A stretch of 64,000 nt of DNA, from the NCBI GenBank assembly GCA_002307725.1, contig DBUB01000008.1, forward strand, positions 94,329-158,328, read 5' to 3'. The DNA comes from Alphaproteobacteria bacterium UBA1301. Its GTDB lineage: Bacteria; Pseudomonadota; Alphaproteobacteria; Micropepsales; Micropepsaceae. Below the pieces are notes generated by a model. The model saw only the letters and a list, made by a program, of their open reading frames with translations, had not been told where the DNA came from and made no database searches. The translations under genes and the position numbers were made by a program. This document shows, piece after piece, positions 9,773 through 18,557 of this stretch; position 1 is the stretch's first letter; every line of letters starts with the position of its first letter.

Positions 9773-10258
9773 ATGGCAAGGGTAACGATGGACCGGGCGT
9801 CTTGGGCCGGTTTGTTGGGGCTTGTAAAACGCTATACGCACGGGCATCCAGATGCGGAGGACTTGCTCCAGGCCGCGTATGTCCGAATGGAAGACTATCG
9901 GGCTGAGCAACCAGTGAAAAATCCGCGCGCCTTTCTGGTGCAAACGGCGGTGAATATTTCGATCGATAAGTACCGCCACGATAAGCGGTGGGGAGTGGTT
10001 GGCGACGACGAATGGGATCAGGCGCCTGACGAAGCGCCACTTCCGGACGAAGTCATCGAGGCACGGGAGCGCTTGAGTAGGGTCAACGAGGGACTCGACA
10101 AATTGCCAAGCCGCACCCGGGAGATCATCTTAATGCACCGCCTCGACGGTATGACATATCGCGAAATCGCCGCGCACTTTGGGATCAGTCCAAGCGCCGT
10201 AGAGAAACACCTTTCTCGGGCGATGTTGTTTCTGTCTGAATGGACCCAAGATTGGTGA
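9773..10258 (+). CDS. ECF-type RNA polymerase sigma factor (FecI-like)
   Basis: A 161-residue sigma factor with only regions 2 and 4. Region 2 (about 10-75) has the DAEDLLQAAYVRM core and the NPRAFLVQTAVNISID segment. Region 4 (about 105-155) has LPSRTREIILMHR and the helix-turn-helix MTYREIAAHFGISPSAVEKH. The start at 9773 follows GAGGGG; an in-frame upstream ATG at 9677 would add 32 residues unlike any sigma factor. It is followed 1 bp later by a FecR-type gene and then by a TBDR with an STN domain, the order of FecI-FecR-FecA surface signalling systems. It probably transcribes TBDR2 and perhaps TBDR1 or the GH3 operon. Confidence 0.9.
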   Translation: MARVTMDRASWAGLLGLVKRYTHGHPDAEDLLQAAYVRMEDYRAEQPVKNPRAFLVQTAVNISIDKYRHDKRWGVVGDDEWDQAPDEAPLPDEVIEARERLSRVNEGLDKLPSRTREIILMHRLDGMTYREIAAHFGISPSAVEKHLSRAMLFLSEWTQDW

Positions 10259-10259
10259 C

Positions 10260-11219
10260 ATGCGTAACGTAACAAGAGTATCTCCGGAAATTAGAGCCGC
10301 TGCTGCAGCATGGCTCGCGCGGATTCGATCTGACGATAAGACGGTCGCCGATGAAACCGCATTTCGAGAATGGCTTGCACAGAACCCGGCCCACGTTGCA
10401 GCCTTCGAGGCGATGACGGATATCTGGGAGACGATGGGATCCGCCCGGCGGCAACCTGCCCGGTCCGGCTTGGCGTCGGTCCATATTTCCAGGCGTCAGT
10501 TGGTGGCCGCCAGTGTCGCAAGTGTGGCCGTCGCGACTGGGGCATTGGTCTTCAACGGCCGCGCCGAAGCCGTAACTTATGAAACAGGTGTTGGCGAGCA
10601 GTACCATGTCGTTTTGGCGGATGGCACGCAGGCGTTTCTCGACACGTCCACACGCCTTCGCGCTGCCTTCGACGGAAATGCGCGTCTCGTCGAACTGGAA
10701 TGCGGCCGCTGCAACTTCAATGTCAGAGAGGACGACAACCGTCCGTTTGTGGTGAACGCCGCCGACGAACATATTGTTGCGGGACGAACCGCGCTGGACG
10801 TATTGCGCGACGGCAAAGATGTGACCGTGACTCTAATTCGGGGATCTGCTGCTGTCAGTGGAGGCCGGCTGGCCGCGGAAAAGCCTTGTGTGCTCAAGGC
10901 CGGCGAACGACTGACCGTACGACATTCCGAGATACGCATTGATACGCCGGACCTTTCCCGCGTACTGGCTTGGCAAACCGGCCAGATCGTGTTCGAGAAC
11001 ACGATGCTTGCCGACGTGGTTCAGGACTTGAACCGGTATTCCGTGGTGAAGCTGGAGGCGGACTCCACGGCGGCCCAGTTGCGGATCAGCGGTGTTTTCC
11101 GGGTCGGGGATAACGTGGCCTTTGCCCGGCTCTTGGTCGCACTGTTGCCAGTGTCGGCACACATCGAGACAAATCGTATTCAATTCACCAAAGATGCAAT
11201 TCGCGCCAAAAAAGTGTGA
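10260..11219 (+). CDS. FecR-type anti-sigma factor
   Basis: A 319-residue single-pass inner-membrane regulator. The N-terminal cytoplasmic part (about 8-50) has the WLARIRSDD and FREWLAQNPAHVAAFE pattern of the sigma-binding domain. One membrane helix lies at about 79-99. The periplasmic FecR beta domain follows (about 108-205), and a C-terminal DUF4974-like domain at about 245-310 would contact the STN domain of the partner receptor. The start is 1 base after the sigma stop, so translation is coupled. It should hold the sigma factor inactive until TBDR2 reports substrate. Confidence 0.9.
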   Translation: MRNVTRVSPEIRAAAAAWLARIRSDDKTVADETAFREWLAQNPAHVAAFEAMTDIWETMGSARRQPARSGLASVHISRRQLVAASVASVAVATGALVFNGRAEAVTYETGVGEQYHVVLADGTQAFLDTSTRLRAAFDGNARLVELECGRCNFNVREDDNRPFVVNAADEHIVAGRTALDVLRDGKDVTVTLIRGSAAVSGGRLAAEKPCVLKAGERLTVRHSEIRIDTPDLSRVLAWQTGQIVFENTMLADVVQDLNRYSVVKLEADSTAAQLRISGVFRVGDNVAFARLLVALLPVSAHIETNRIQFTKDAIRAKKV

Positions 11220-11276
11220 GGCGACAAATCCAGAAAACAACCCTCATAAATTCATCGTGTGAAGGGGGCTAGTCGC

Positions 11277-14200
11277 GTGCGGGGGAGGACAAATACTAAC
11301 GCGAGGACAAGCCTGTTTGGGTTTGTCGTTGCCATTGTACTTGCCATCGGGATTGGTGCAGTAGCAGCATCTGCCCATCCTGTGCCAATCCACGTGCCAG
11401 CACAGTCTCTCTCTCGCTCACTCAACGATGTCGCACGACAGACCCGCACCAATATTTTGTTCGCGCCAGATACCATCGGCGATGTACGAGCCCCTGCCCT
11501 TGACGGCGTGATGGCGGCGCAAGATGCCGTTGCGCATCTGCTCGCCGGGACCGGTTTAGAGGTCATTTCGGATCGCAGTGGGTTGATTGTTCGTGTCAAG
11601 GCCGTCGTCAAGGCCCCAGTGGAGGAGATCACACAACAAGCTCCCTCGTGGGACTTCGTGGGAGAATCTATTGTTGTGACGGGTATCCGAGAATCGCTGC
11701 AACAAGACCTTGACATTAAACGAGACGCCGTAGGGCTCGTCGATGTCGTAACGAACGAGATGATCGGAAAATTTCCTGATTCAAATCTTGCAACGGCGAT
11801 GATGCGTATTCCTGGTATAAACGTGAATCGCAAAATTGTCGGGATGAGCGGAATCGACTCGACGATGGGAGATCCTACCCAAGTCACTGTGCGCGGCTTT
11901 GGCCCATCCTTCAACGTGGTTCTGATAGACGGACGGACGATCGGATCCAGTATCGGAAGCCGTTCGTTCGATTTTAGCTCGCTTGCCAGCGACATGGTCG
12001 AAGAAGTCGACATCCACAAATCGCCGGTTGCTTCTCTTTCGCCCGGCGCCATTGGAGCAACTATCAATATCAAGAATTCCAAGCCGTTCGATCAGCTAGG
12101 ACTGCGTACCGCCGCGTCGGTATCCACCACCTACTCCCCCGAGGAGGGCAAGTTTACTCCGAACGGGATGGTGCTGTTCAGCGATACGTTTGCCCATGAC
12201 AAGATCGGATTGCTGCTGGCGGGTTCCTACAATGAAATCCGCAGCCGCTCCAACGAAGTAACGGTCTGGGGGTGGGAAGGAACCTATCTGGATTCCTGTC
12301 AATTTTCCGGTGGGCCGATATGCAGTGCGACTCTCAACCCGGACACCAGCAGACCCGTCTGGTTCATTCAGGACTATGGTGTTTATCAAATCCACAATTG
12401 GGCCATGCGCGAAAATGGCCGCCTAGCAGTGCAATGGATCCCAGTGGAATCTCTATTGGTAACGCTGAACGCCGATTTTGCCAGGAACGATCTCAAAGAA
12501 CGGCAATACGCGGTCGCGATCTGGAATAGCGCGAGCGAAATGCGGGACGTCGTGACGAGCAGCAACGGAACGGTTGTTGACTTTACGCGGGAAAACTCAC
12601 CCACGGATTTCAACTCGCAGGTCAATGAGGCCGTTCAGCAAAGCTACGACGTCGGTGTCAATATCCGGTGGGATGTCGACTCGCACTGGTCGATCGAGGC
12701 GGACGGTGACATCGCGCTGTCATCGATGAATCCCGGTGAACGGCAGGGCAGCTACAGCGCGGACGTTGGCTATGGCCCGTCCTGCGCCAGCAATTGCCTA
12801 GTGTCGCCAACCAACGGAGCCGCCATTGGCATTGCCGTTTCGGCAGCTGGCGGGCATGTCCTGCCCTATTATACGTCCTATGGGCCGAATGGCGATGCCG
12901 CTGAATTTCTCAATACAAATATCATCGGCTCCCATGTGATGACAATCGTCAAGGCGCGGAACCGGAACACCGTGAACCAGGCGCGGCTGGAGACGATCTG
13001 GATGAGCGACCTTGCCCGCGTGACGTTCGGCGCCCAGTACTTGGCCAATCACATGCGGCTCCGATCCTACGACAATTTCAGTAACAACCAATGGCAGGCC
13101 TATTCCGGATATGGGCCAGATTCAAACAACTATTATGTGTCTGGTCCTAACGCCGGCGAGCCCGCCGGGGTGCATCTGCCAAGCGAATTGTTCACCTCGA
13201 ACTTTAGTACGGCGAATTTCATTTCCGGTTGGTCAGGCAGCAACAAACTGCCGGCGAAGATCCTGAAATTCGACGTGTTCGCCGTATACAGATACCTCGA
13301 AGGACTTGGGGATCCGGTAACCGCTGCGTCCATTCCCGGATACAATTGGGGGTGCTGTGACCCTGCATTTCACGGCACGTTCGATGTCGTCAACAATCCC
13401 GCTAGCTATCAGAATATTTTCGAGGATAATTATGCGGGCTACGTCACCGTAACCGGCGATGCCGAAGTCGCGGGTCTGCCGCTTACCTATCGCGCGGGCC
13501 TACGTATTGAGCGCACCAACTTGCACTCAGAGGGGCTGGAACGCCTGCCGACCGCACTGACGGTCATGGCGTCGGATCATACAGCGTTTCTCACTTCTTA
13601 TGGAGCATTGGTGCCGGTTGCTGCAGATCACGATTACCAGTACATTTTGCCAAATATCGATCTGACGGTGCATCCATCCTCCGAGGTGCAGATTCGCCTG
13701 AATGCATCCCGCACTTTGACGCGCCCGCCCTTAACCAGCATCAGCCCGGCAACGACGCTGTCTTCGTCGGAACGTGTCGGCTCGTTGGTGGCAACTGGTC
13801 AGAACCCCTACCTGAAGCCGTACACGTCGAACAACCTCGATGTCACGGCAGAATGGTACAACGCGCAAAACTCCTATCTATCGGTCGATGCGTTTTTCAA
13901 GAACGTGACCAATTTTGTCATCGCGACGACGGTCACGCGGCCAATCAACGGCGTCATTGACCCGACAACCGGCGTGCCCGCACAATTCCGCGTGTCGTCC
14001 TACATCAATGGACCGTCCGCCAACGTCTATGGAGTCGAATTAGCGTGCCAGCAAATGCTGGGCGACACGGGTCTTGGCCTTCAGTTGAACGCGACCATTG
14101 TGGGGACGAACCGGCCCTATAATCCTTTGGACATTTCGACCAGCAATTTTGCCGTAACCGGACTTGCCGATTCGGCGAACATGGTGGCCTTCTACGAAAA

Positions 14201-14504
14201 GGACGGCTACCAGATCCGCCTGTCAGCGAATTGGCACGACAGTTTCCTCGATCGGTTTGGCCAGATGCAACCAAATTCGGCTTTTGGCGCCGAGCCAGTC
14301 ATTGTCGATCCGAGTTGGGATATGACACTAAATACGAGTTGGGATATCTCTCAAGGGTTGACGGTGTACTTTGAGGCGATGAACCTGCTCAACTCGACCT
14401 ACAGCACCCGCGGACGTTTTCCCGAGCAGGTCCTTGACGTCATCGATTATGGTCGCCGGTTTACGCTGGGACTGCACTACCGTATCAACGGCCCCCAATT
14501 TTGA
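11277..14504 (+). CDS. TonB-dependent receptor with STN signalling domain (TBDR2)
   Basis: A receptor of about 1075 residues. After the signal peptide comes a secretin/TonB N-terminal (STN) domain (IHVPAQSLSRSLNDVARQT through GLIVRVK), then a TonB box (SIVVTG), a plug with IGKFPDSNLA and RIPGINV, and the barrel. A GTG at 11277 is preferred because GAAGGGGG lies 8 bases upstream; an upstream GTG at 11259 would add six residues with no ribosome site. The STN domain marks it as a transducer that signals to the adjacent FecR protein. It is paralogous to TBDR1 (shared GYGPDS, GVHLPS, TRGRF motifs), so the two probably take up related oligosaccharides. Confidence 0.92.
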   Translation: MRGRTNTNARTSLFGFVVAIVLAIGIGAVAASAHPVPIHVPAQSLSRSLNDVARQTRTNILFAPDTIGDVRAPALDGVMAAQDAVAHLLAGTGLEVISDRSGLIVRVKAVVKAPVEEITQQAPSWDFVGESIVVTGIRESLQQDLDIKRDAVGLVDVVTNEMIGKFPDSNLATAMMRIPGINVNRKIVGMSGIDSTMGDPTQVTVRGFGPSFNVVLIDGRTIGSSIGSRSFDFSSLASDMVEEVDIHKSPVASLSPGAIGATINIKNSKPFDQLGLRTAASVSTTYSPEEGKFTPNGMVLFSDTFAHDKIGLLLAGSYNEIRSRSNEVTVWGWEGTYLDSCQFSGGPICSATLNPDTSRPVWFIQDYGVYQIHNWAMRENGRLAVQWIPVESLLVTLNADFARNDLKERQYAVAIWNSASEMRDVVTSSNGTVVDFTRENSPTDFNSQVNEAVQQSYDVGVNIRWDVDSHWSIEADGDIALSSMNPGERQGSYSADVGYGPSCASNCLVSPTNGAAIGIAVSAAGGHVLPYYTSYGPNGDAAEFLNTNIIGSHVMTIVKARNRNTVNQARLETIWMSDLARVTFGAQYLANHMRLRSYDNFSNNQWQAYSGYGPDSNNYYVSGPNAGEPAGVHLPSELFTSNFSTANFISGWSGSNKLPAKILKFDVFAVYRYLEGLGDPVTAASIPGYNWGCCDPAFHGTFDVVNNPASYQNIFEDNYAGYVTVTGDAEVAGLPLTYRAGLRIERTNLHSEGLERLPTALTVMASDHTAFLTSYGALVPVAADHDYQYILPNIDLTVHPSSEVQIRLNASRTLTRPPLTSISPATTLSSSERVGSLVATGQNPYLKPYTSNNLDVTAEWYNAQNSYLSVDAFFKNVTNFVIATTVTRPINGVIDPTTGVPAQFRVSSYINGPSANVYGVELACQQMLGDTGLGLQLNATIVGTNRPYNPLDISTSNFAVTGLADSANMVAFYEKDGYQIRLSANWHDSFLDRFGQMQPNSAFGAEPVIVDPSWDMTLNTSWDISQGLTVYFEAMNLLNSTYSTRGRFPEQVLDVIDYGRRFTLGLHYRINGPQF

Positions 14505-14668
14505 TCCGCTGCCGATTCCGATTTTGGGAGAGTTGAGGGCGAGACGGCTTCGGCGGAGCAGCTCCATCGATCTTCGTAGCCTTCAACGCCGCACGACATC
14601 GGCCTCGGCCTGTCATGCCAGTCTTCCACGGCGTCGTCTTGGGCAGCTTGGTGTGCGCCAGCAATTCG

Positions 14669-14699
14669 GCATGCGGCGACGGAATCCACCGCCGCATGC
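14669..14699. terminator. Hairpin between convergent TBDR2 and esterase genes
   Basis: A perfect 10-bp stem (GCATGCGGCG and its complement) with an 11-nt loop lies 10 bases before the stop codon of the minus-strand esterase and 165 bases after the TBDR2 stop. There is no T-run on either side, so termination efficiency is uncertain. Confidence 0.4.
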
Positions 14700-14708
14700 C
14701 GAACATCC

Positions 14709-17372
14709 CTATTTGAACAGCCTAGGCGCAAAATCGTTCAAATCGCGGCGCCAGGTTAGCCACTCATGCGCAGTGCCAGGCGACGCGTAATAGACGTAGT
14801 GGATACCGGCCTTGGTCAGGAAGGCGCGAAAATCGCCAACGGACTTTTGGAACAGCGGAGCTTCCTCTGTACCCAAGCCGATCCAGAACAGCTTCACCTT
14901 GCTATTGAAGGTTTTACCGTCCTTGAACCGCCCTTCAAAAGACGTCGCCGGATCTAGCGTGTCCTTGGTGAATATATTCATCGGGCCGCTGAAGCCGCCC
15001 ATATAGGCGAAGCTATCCAGATTGTGCGTGGCAATCTGCAGGGCCTGCATCCCCCCCATCGACAGGCCCGCTAAGGCTCGGTGATCGCGATCAGCGATTG
15101 TGCGGAAGTCGGCATCGATCATCGGGATGACGTCGTCAAGCAACACCTTCTCGAACGCACTGATGCCGGCGAACGGGCCCGACGCGCTGGGCGCCGGCCC
15201 GAACGGACCGGAGGGTTGTACGGCGTAGCCGTTCTCCATAACGACAATCATCGGCACGGCCTTTTTCTCCGCGATCAGATTGTCGAGGATCTGATTGGCT
15301 TTGCCCTGGTTCGTCCATCCGATTTCGTTCTCACCGGCGCCATGCTGCAGGTAGAGAACGGGATAGCGTGCGTTGGTGTCCTTGTCATATCCTGGTGGGG
15401 TGTAGACGACGACGTGGCGCCACTGGCCAGTAACTTTTGACTTGTAGAGGCGTGTACGTACATCGCCATGTGGCACATCTTTGGCCAGATAATAGCTCAC
15501 CCCTTCTTCCAGCACTTCCACGGCGCTCATCGCCTTGCCAGCGCCGAAAAAGGTGAGCGTGCTTGGATCGTTCACCACGGCACCGTCGATGTTGAGCCCG
15601 TAATAATGGAACCCTTCGACCAGCGGCGTCGTGACCACGCTCCAGGTGCCGTCGGCGCTTTTGGACATCGGGAAACTCTTGTCACCCAAGAAATCCACGG
15701 AGACCGTTTTGGCGTCCGGCGCCTTGAGCTGGAACGCCACCGACTTGTCCAGCAACACGCGCGGATATTGCGCGCCCGTGACGTTAGTGGGTGAGGGCTT
15801 GGCGTCTTCGACGGCCGACGCCTTGGTGCCTTCCGGCGAACGGCGCCAGGCAAAATAGGAATCGAGTACCTTGAGCCCTTCCAGGGTCGGTACTGGCGCA
15901 GGATGCGGCGCCGCGGTGAGGACCATTGTTTGCGGGTTGGCGTCGCTGAAGGCGGGCCACTCCGGAACGCCTTCGCCATTAGGATTGCCGTATTTGGCGA
16001 AATTGGTCCAATAGGTGGTCATCGCCTCTGAGGCGCGGTGGTCAGCGTCAGTGGCTTTCTCGCCGCCCCACAACTGGTCCAGATGCCCAAACACATAGGG
16101 CAGGTCGCGGCCGTGCGGCGCGCCATGGCCTTCCTCGGGCGAGCCGGCGGGATACTCCGGATGCTGATCGAAGTAATAAAGATAGGCCTTGTTTTTGCCG
16201 AGGCTCGACTGTTTGCGGGCCCAAGTCCAGGTATGCCAGCCGAAGGCGGAATCGCGGGCCAGATCGCGGGCGGATTTGGGATGCCCTTTGTCACCCGCCG
16301 GATAGGCTTGCAGCAATTGGTCGGCAAAACCGGCGTAACGCTGCTTGGTGGCGTCGATATAGGCCTGTGGCGTGTTGAAGCGCGAGAAGCTCAGACCCTC
16401 GTCCGAATTGTAGCCGACCAAGATGGGCGTATCGTTGAATTTGCCTGCATCGTAAATCGAGACCTGATCGGATGGAATGACGTAGCCGTCGACAATCGGC
16501 CATGCCATGCCACGCGTCGCGGCGAGAATTTTATCGGCCGGAAGCTTGCGCAGTTCAGCCAGCGAATTGGCACCGGCGGTATTCTGGAAGCTCAGGCCGT
16601 CTATTTCCGCACTCTTGAGCGGACGCATATTTTCACCCGGTCCACCCGAGGCGCGCACCGAGCCGAACGAACCACCACTGTCGGAAATCACGCCCTCGAA
16701 CAGGCCTTTGGCAAGCGGCGACGCCGCCAGCATGCTGACTGCGATACCACCGGCCGATTCGCCAAAAATGGTCACCTTATTCGGATCGCCGCCAAAGGCT
16801 GCAATGTTCTTCTTGATCCACTTCAACGCAGCAATCTGATCGAGCAGGCCGTAATTGCCCGAAACGTGATTGGCCGTTTCCTTACTCAGTTCGGGATGGG
16901 CCAAAAAGCCGAGAATCCCGAGCCGGTAGGTGATGTTGACCAGCACCACGCCCTTCTTTGCCACGACATCGCCATCGAATAGCGGTTCCATATTGGCACC
17001 AGCTGAGAAGCCGCCACCATGAATCCAAACCAGGACCGGGATCTTGTCCTTCGCCGTCTTGGCCGGTGTCCAGACGTTGAGATAAAGGCAGTCTTCGCTC
17101 GCCTTCGAGCGGCTATAGGTCGGGCCGACATTGCCCTGCACACAATAAGGAGCATAGGTATCGGCCTGCTTCACGCCCTGCCATTTGGCGGCCGGCTGCG
17201 GCGCACGCCAGCGAAGGTCTCCCACCGGAGGTGCCGCAAACGGAATGCCCCGATAAACGGTGAGGCCGTCTTCGACCTTTCCCTCCAATAGACCCTGTTC
17301 TACCTTGACGGCGGCTGATGCGGCAGTCGCAACCATGGCCACCGCCGTGATCGCCAACAAAATCCTTCTCAT
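14709..17372 (-). CDS. Bifunctional esterase: type B carboxylesterase fused to CE1-like (feruloyl/acetyl-xylan type) esterase
   Basis: An 887-residue exported protein (signal peptide about 1-21) with two complete alpha/beta-hydrolase units. Residues about 22-510 are a type B carboxylesterase with oxyanion HGGGF (118-122), nucleophile S206 in FGESAGG, acid E325 in NSDEG and H420 in GAPHGRDLPYVFG. Residues about 535-620 form an immunoglobulin-like domain as found before CE1 esterases. Residues about 635-887 are an esterase-D-type unit with S771 in GLSMGG and H869 in GTAHEW. Such enzymes release acyl or hydroxycinnamoyl groups from sugars. The start at 17372 follows GGGGAGAA; the frame extends further upstream only as overlap with the neighbouring gene. 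It is last in the kinase-phosphorylase operon. Confidence 0.88.
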   Translation of the reverse strand: MRRILLAITAVAMVATAASAAVKVEQGLLEGKVEDGLTVYRGIPFAAPPVGDLRWRAPQPAAKWQGVKQADTYAPYCVQGNVGPTYSRSKASEDCLYLNVWTPAKTAKDKIPVLVWIHGGGFSAGANMEPLFDGDVVAKKGVVLVNITYRLGILGFLAHPELSKETANHVSGNYGLLDQIAALKWIKKNIAAFGGDPNKVTIFGESAGGIAVSMLAASPLAKGLFEGVISDSGGSFGSVRASGGPGENMRPLKSAEIDGLSFQNTAGANSLAELRKLPADKILAATRGMAWPIVDGYVIPSDQVSIYDAGKFNDTPILVGYNSDEGLSFSRFNTPQAYIDATKQRYAGFADQLLQAYPAGDKGHPKSARDLARDSAFGWHTWTWARKQSSLGKNKAYLYYFDQHPEYPAGSPEEGHGAPHGRDLPYVFGHLDQLWGGEKATDADHRASEAMTTYWTNFAKYGNPNGEGVPEWPAFSDANPQTMVLTAAPHPAPVPTLEGLKVLDSYFAWRRSPEGTKASAVEDAKPSPTNVTGAQYPRVLLDKSVAFQLKAPDAKTVSVDFLGDKSFPMSKSADGTWSVVTTPLVEGFHYYGLNIDGAVVNDPSTLTFFGAGKAMSAVEVLEEGVSYYLAKDVPHGDVRTRLYKSKVTGQWRHVVVYTPPGYDKDTNARYPVLYLQHGAGENEIGWTNQGKANQILDNLIAEKKAVPMIVVMENGYAVQPSGPFGPAPSASGPFAGISAFEKVLLDDVIPMIDADFRTIADRDHRALAGLSMGGMQALQIATHNLDSFAYMGGFSGPMNIFTKDTLDPATSFEGRFKDGKTFNSKVKLFWIGLGTEEAPLFQKSVGDFRAFLTKAGIHYVYYASPGTAHEWLTWRRDLNDFAPRLFK

Positions 17373-17466
17373 ATGCGTCTTTCTCCCCTGTTGGCCGCAT
17401 CTAGCGCGCGGCACCTGTCCGGTTACATGCCCACCGCCGCCCGAAAAAGGAGCGACCAAGGGCTGT

Positions 17467-18516
17467 TCAGGCCGCCAGATAGTGATCGAAGAACTTGGCA
17501 ACGTCGTTATAGACCTGATGCGACTCCGGCGCTTCCGGCAGGCCGACATAGTCGGCATGCGACATCGCTTCGATCACGGTCAGTTCTGTCGGTACCCCGG
17601 CGTCGAGCAGTTTGCGCTGCACACGCACGGTGTTGGACAGGAACAGGTCACGCGTTCCGGTGGTCAGGTGGGTAGGTGGAAAGCCGGCGAATTCGCCATA
17701 GACCGGTGACAGCTCTGGATTGTGCATGTTGTGACCGGCGGCATAGAGTTCGGCCGCAGCGCCAAGGATCCCGTCGTAACCGACCAAGGCCTTGTCGACG
17801 AGTTCGTTGGTCCAATAGCTATCGCCTGTCTTCGTGAGATCAGACCACGGCGTGCCCGCCCAGATTGCGCCCGGCAGCGGTAGTTTCTTCGCCTTGAGAC
17901 GGTGAATCAACGCAAGTGTCATGCCGCCCCCGGTCGACGTACCACACACCGCGAGGCGCTTGGGCGGATTTTCCTTCACCAATTGCCGCCATACCACTTC
18001 GGCATCGTCGATGGCTGCGGGGTAAGGATGATCCGGGGCCATGCGGTAGTCAGGACAGACGACGCGGAAGCCCGCGCGAGCCACCAGGATGGCATCTTCT
18101 AGACCCGAACGACCCGGTGCGTAGACATAAGCGCCGCCGTGGAAATTGAGTACGATGCGACGACGGTTACGGTGCAATAACGTCTGCGGTGAGAGCCAAA
18201 ACACGCGCACGCCGCCGATCGTATCTTCTCGAATCGCGATTCCGTATTTTGCCGACCAGGCCGCGATATTTTTCTCGCTTCCGGCGGCGGCCGCGTTGAC
18301 GATGGCATGCCATTCGTCCGCTGAAGCTGGCTTCAGTTTCCAACTCGGATTATCTGGGCCCGCAATGCGAGCCCGCAATGCCGGGCTGGCGGTCGTCGGT
18401 ACGGGCGTGGAACGGCAGCCTGCCACGTCGCTGGCGCGCGCCGTTTCTCCGAATCCTGCAAGACCGGCAGCGACCACAATGGCGTCGCCAAAAATCTGAC
18501 GTCTGTTGCGCGACAT
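17467..18516 (-). CDS. Alpha/beta hydrolase of the hormone-sensitive lipase (HSL) type, exported
   Basis: A 349-residue esterase with an N-terminal signal-like region (about 1-29, starting SRNRRQIFG). The HSL oxyanion motif HGGAY is at 126-130, the nucleophile S194 is in CGTSTGGG, the acid is D290 in TGTRD and the histidine is H320 in MSHADY, so the triad is complete. The family hydrolyses short acyl esters. The start at 18516 is chosen because AAGGATGAG precedes it and the longer frame upstream is low-complexity readthrough. It begins 41 bases after the phosphorylase stop and is followed after 94 bases by the bifunctional esterase, all in one direction. Confidence 0.85.
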   Translation of the reverse strand: MSRNRRQIFGDAIVVAAGLAGFGETARASDVAGCRSTPVPTTASPALRARIAGPDNPSWKLKPASADEWHAIVNAAAAGSEKNIAAWSAKYGIAIREDTIGGVRVFWLSPQTLLHRNRRRIVLNFHGGAYVYAPGRSGLEDAILVARAGFRVVCPDYRMAPDHPYPAAIDDAEVVWRQLVKENPPKRLAVCGTSTGGGMTLALIHRLKAKKLPLPGAIWAGTPWSDLTKTGDSYWTNELVDKALVGYDGILGAAAELYAAGHNMHNPELSPVYGEFAGFPPTHLTTGTRDLFLSNTVRVQRKLLDAGVPTELTVIEAMSHADYVGLPEAPESHQVYNDVAKFFDHYLAA

Positions 18517-18557
18517 GGTCTCATCCTTTTCGTCAATCCAGCGGGCGTAGCAAGCGC

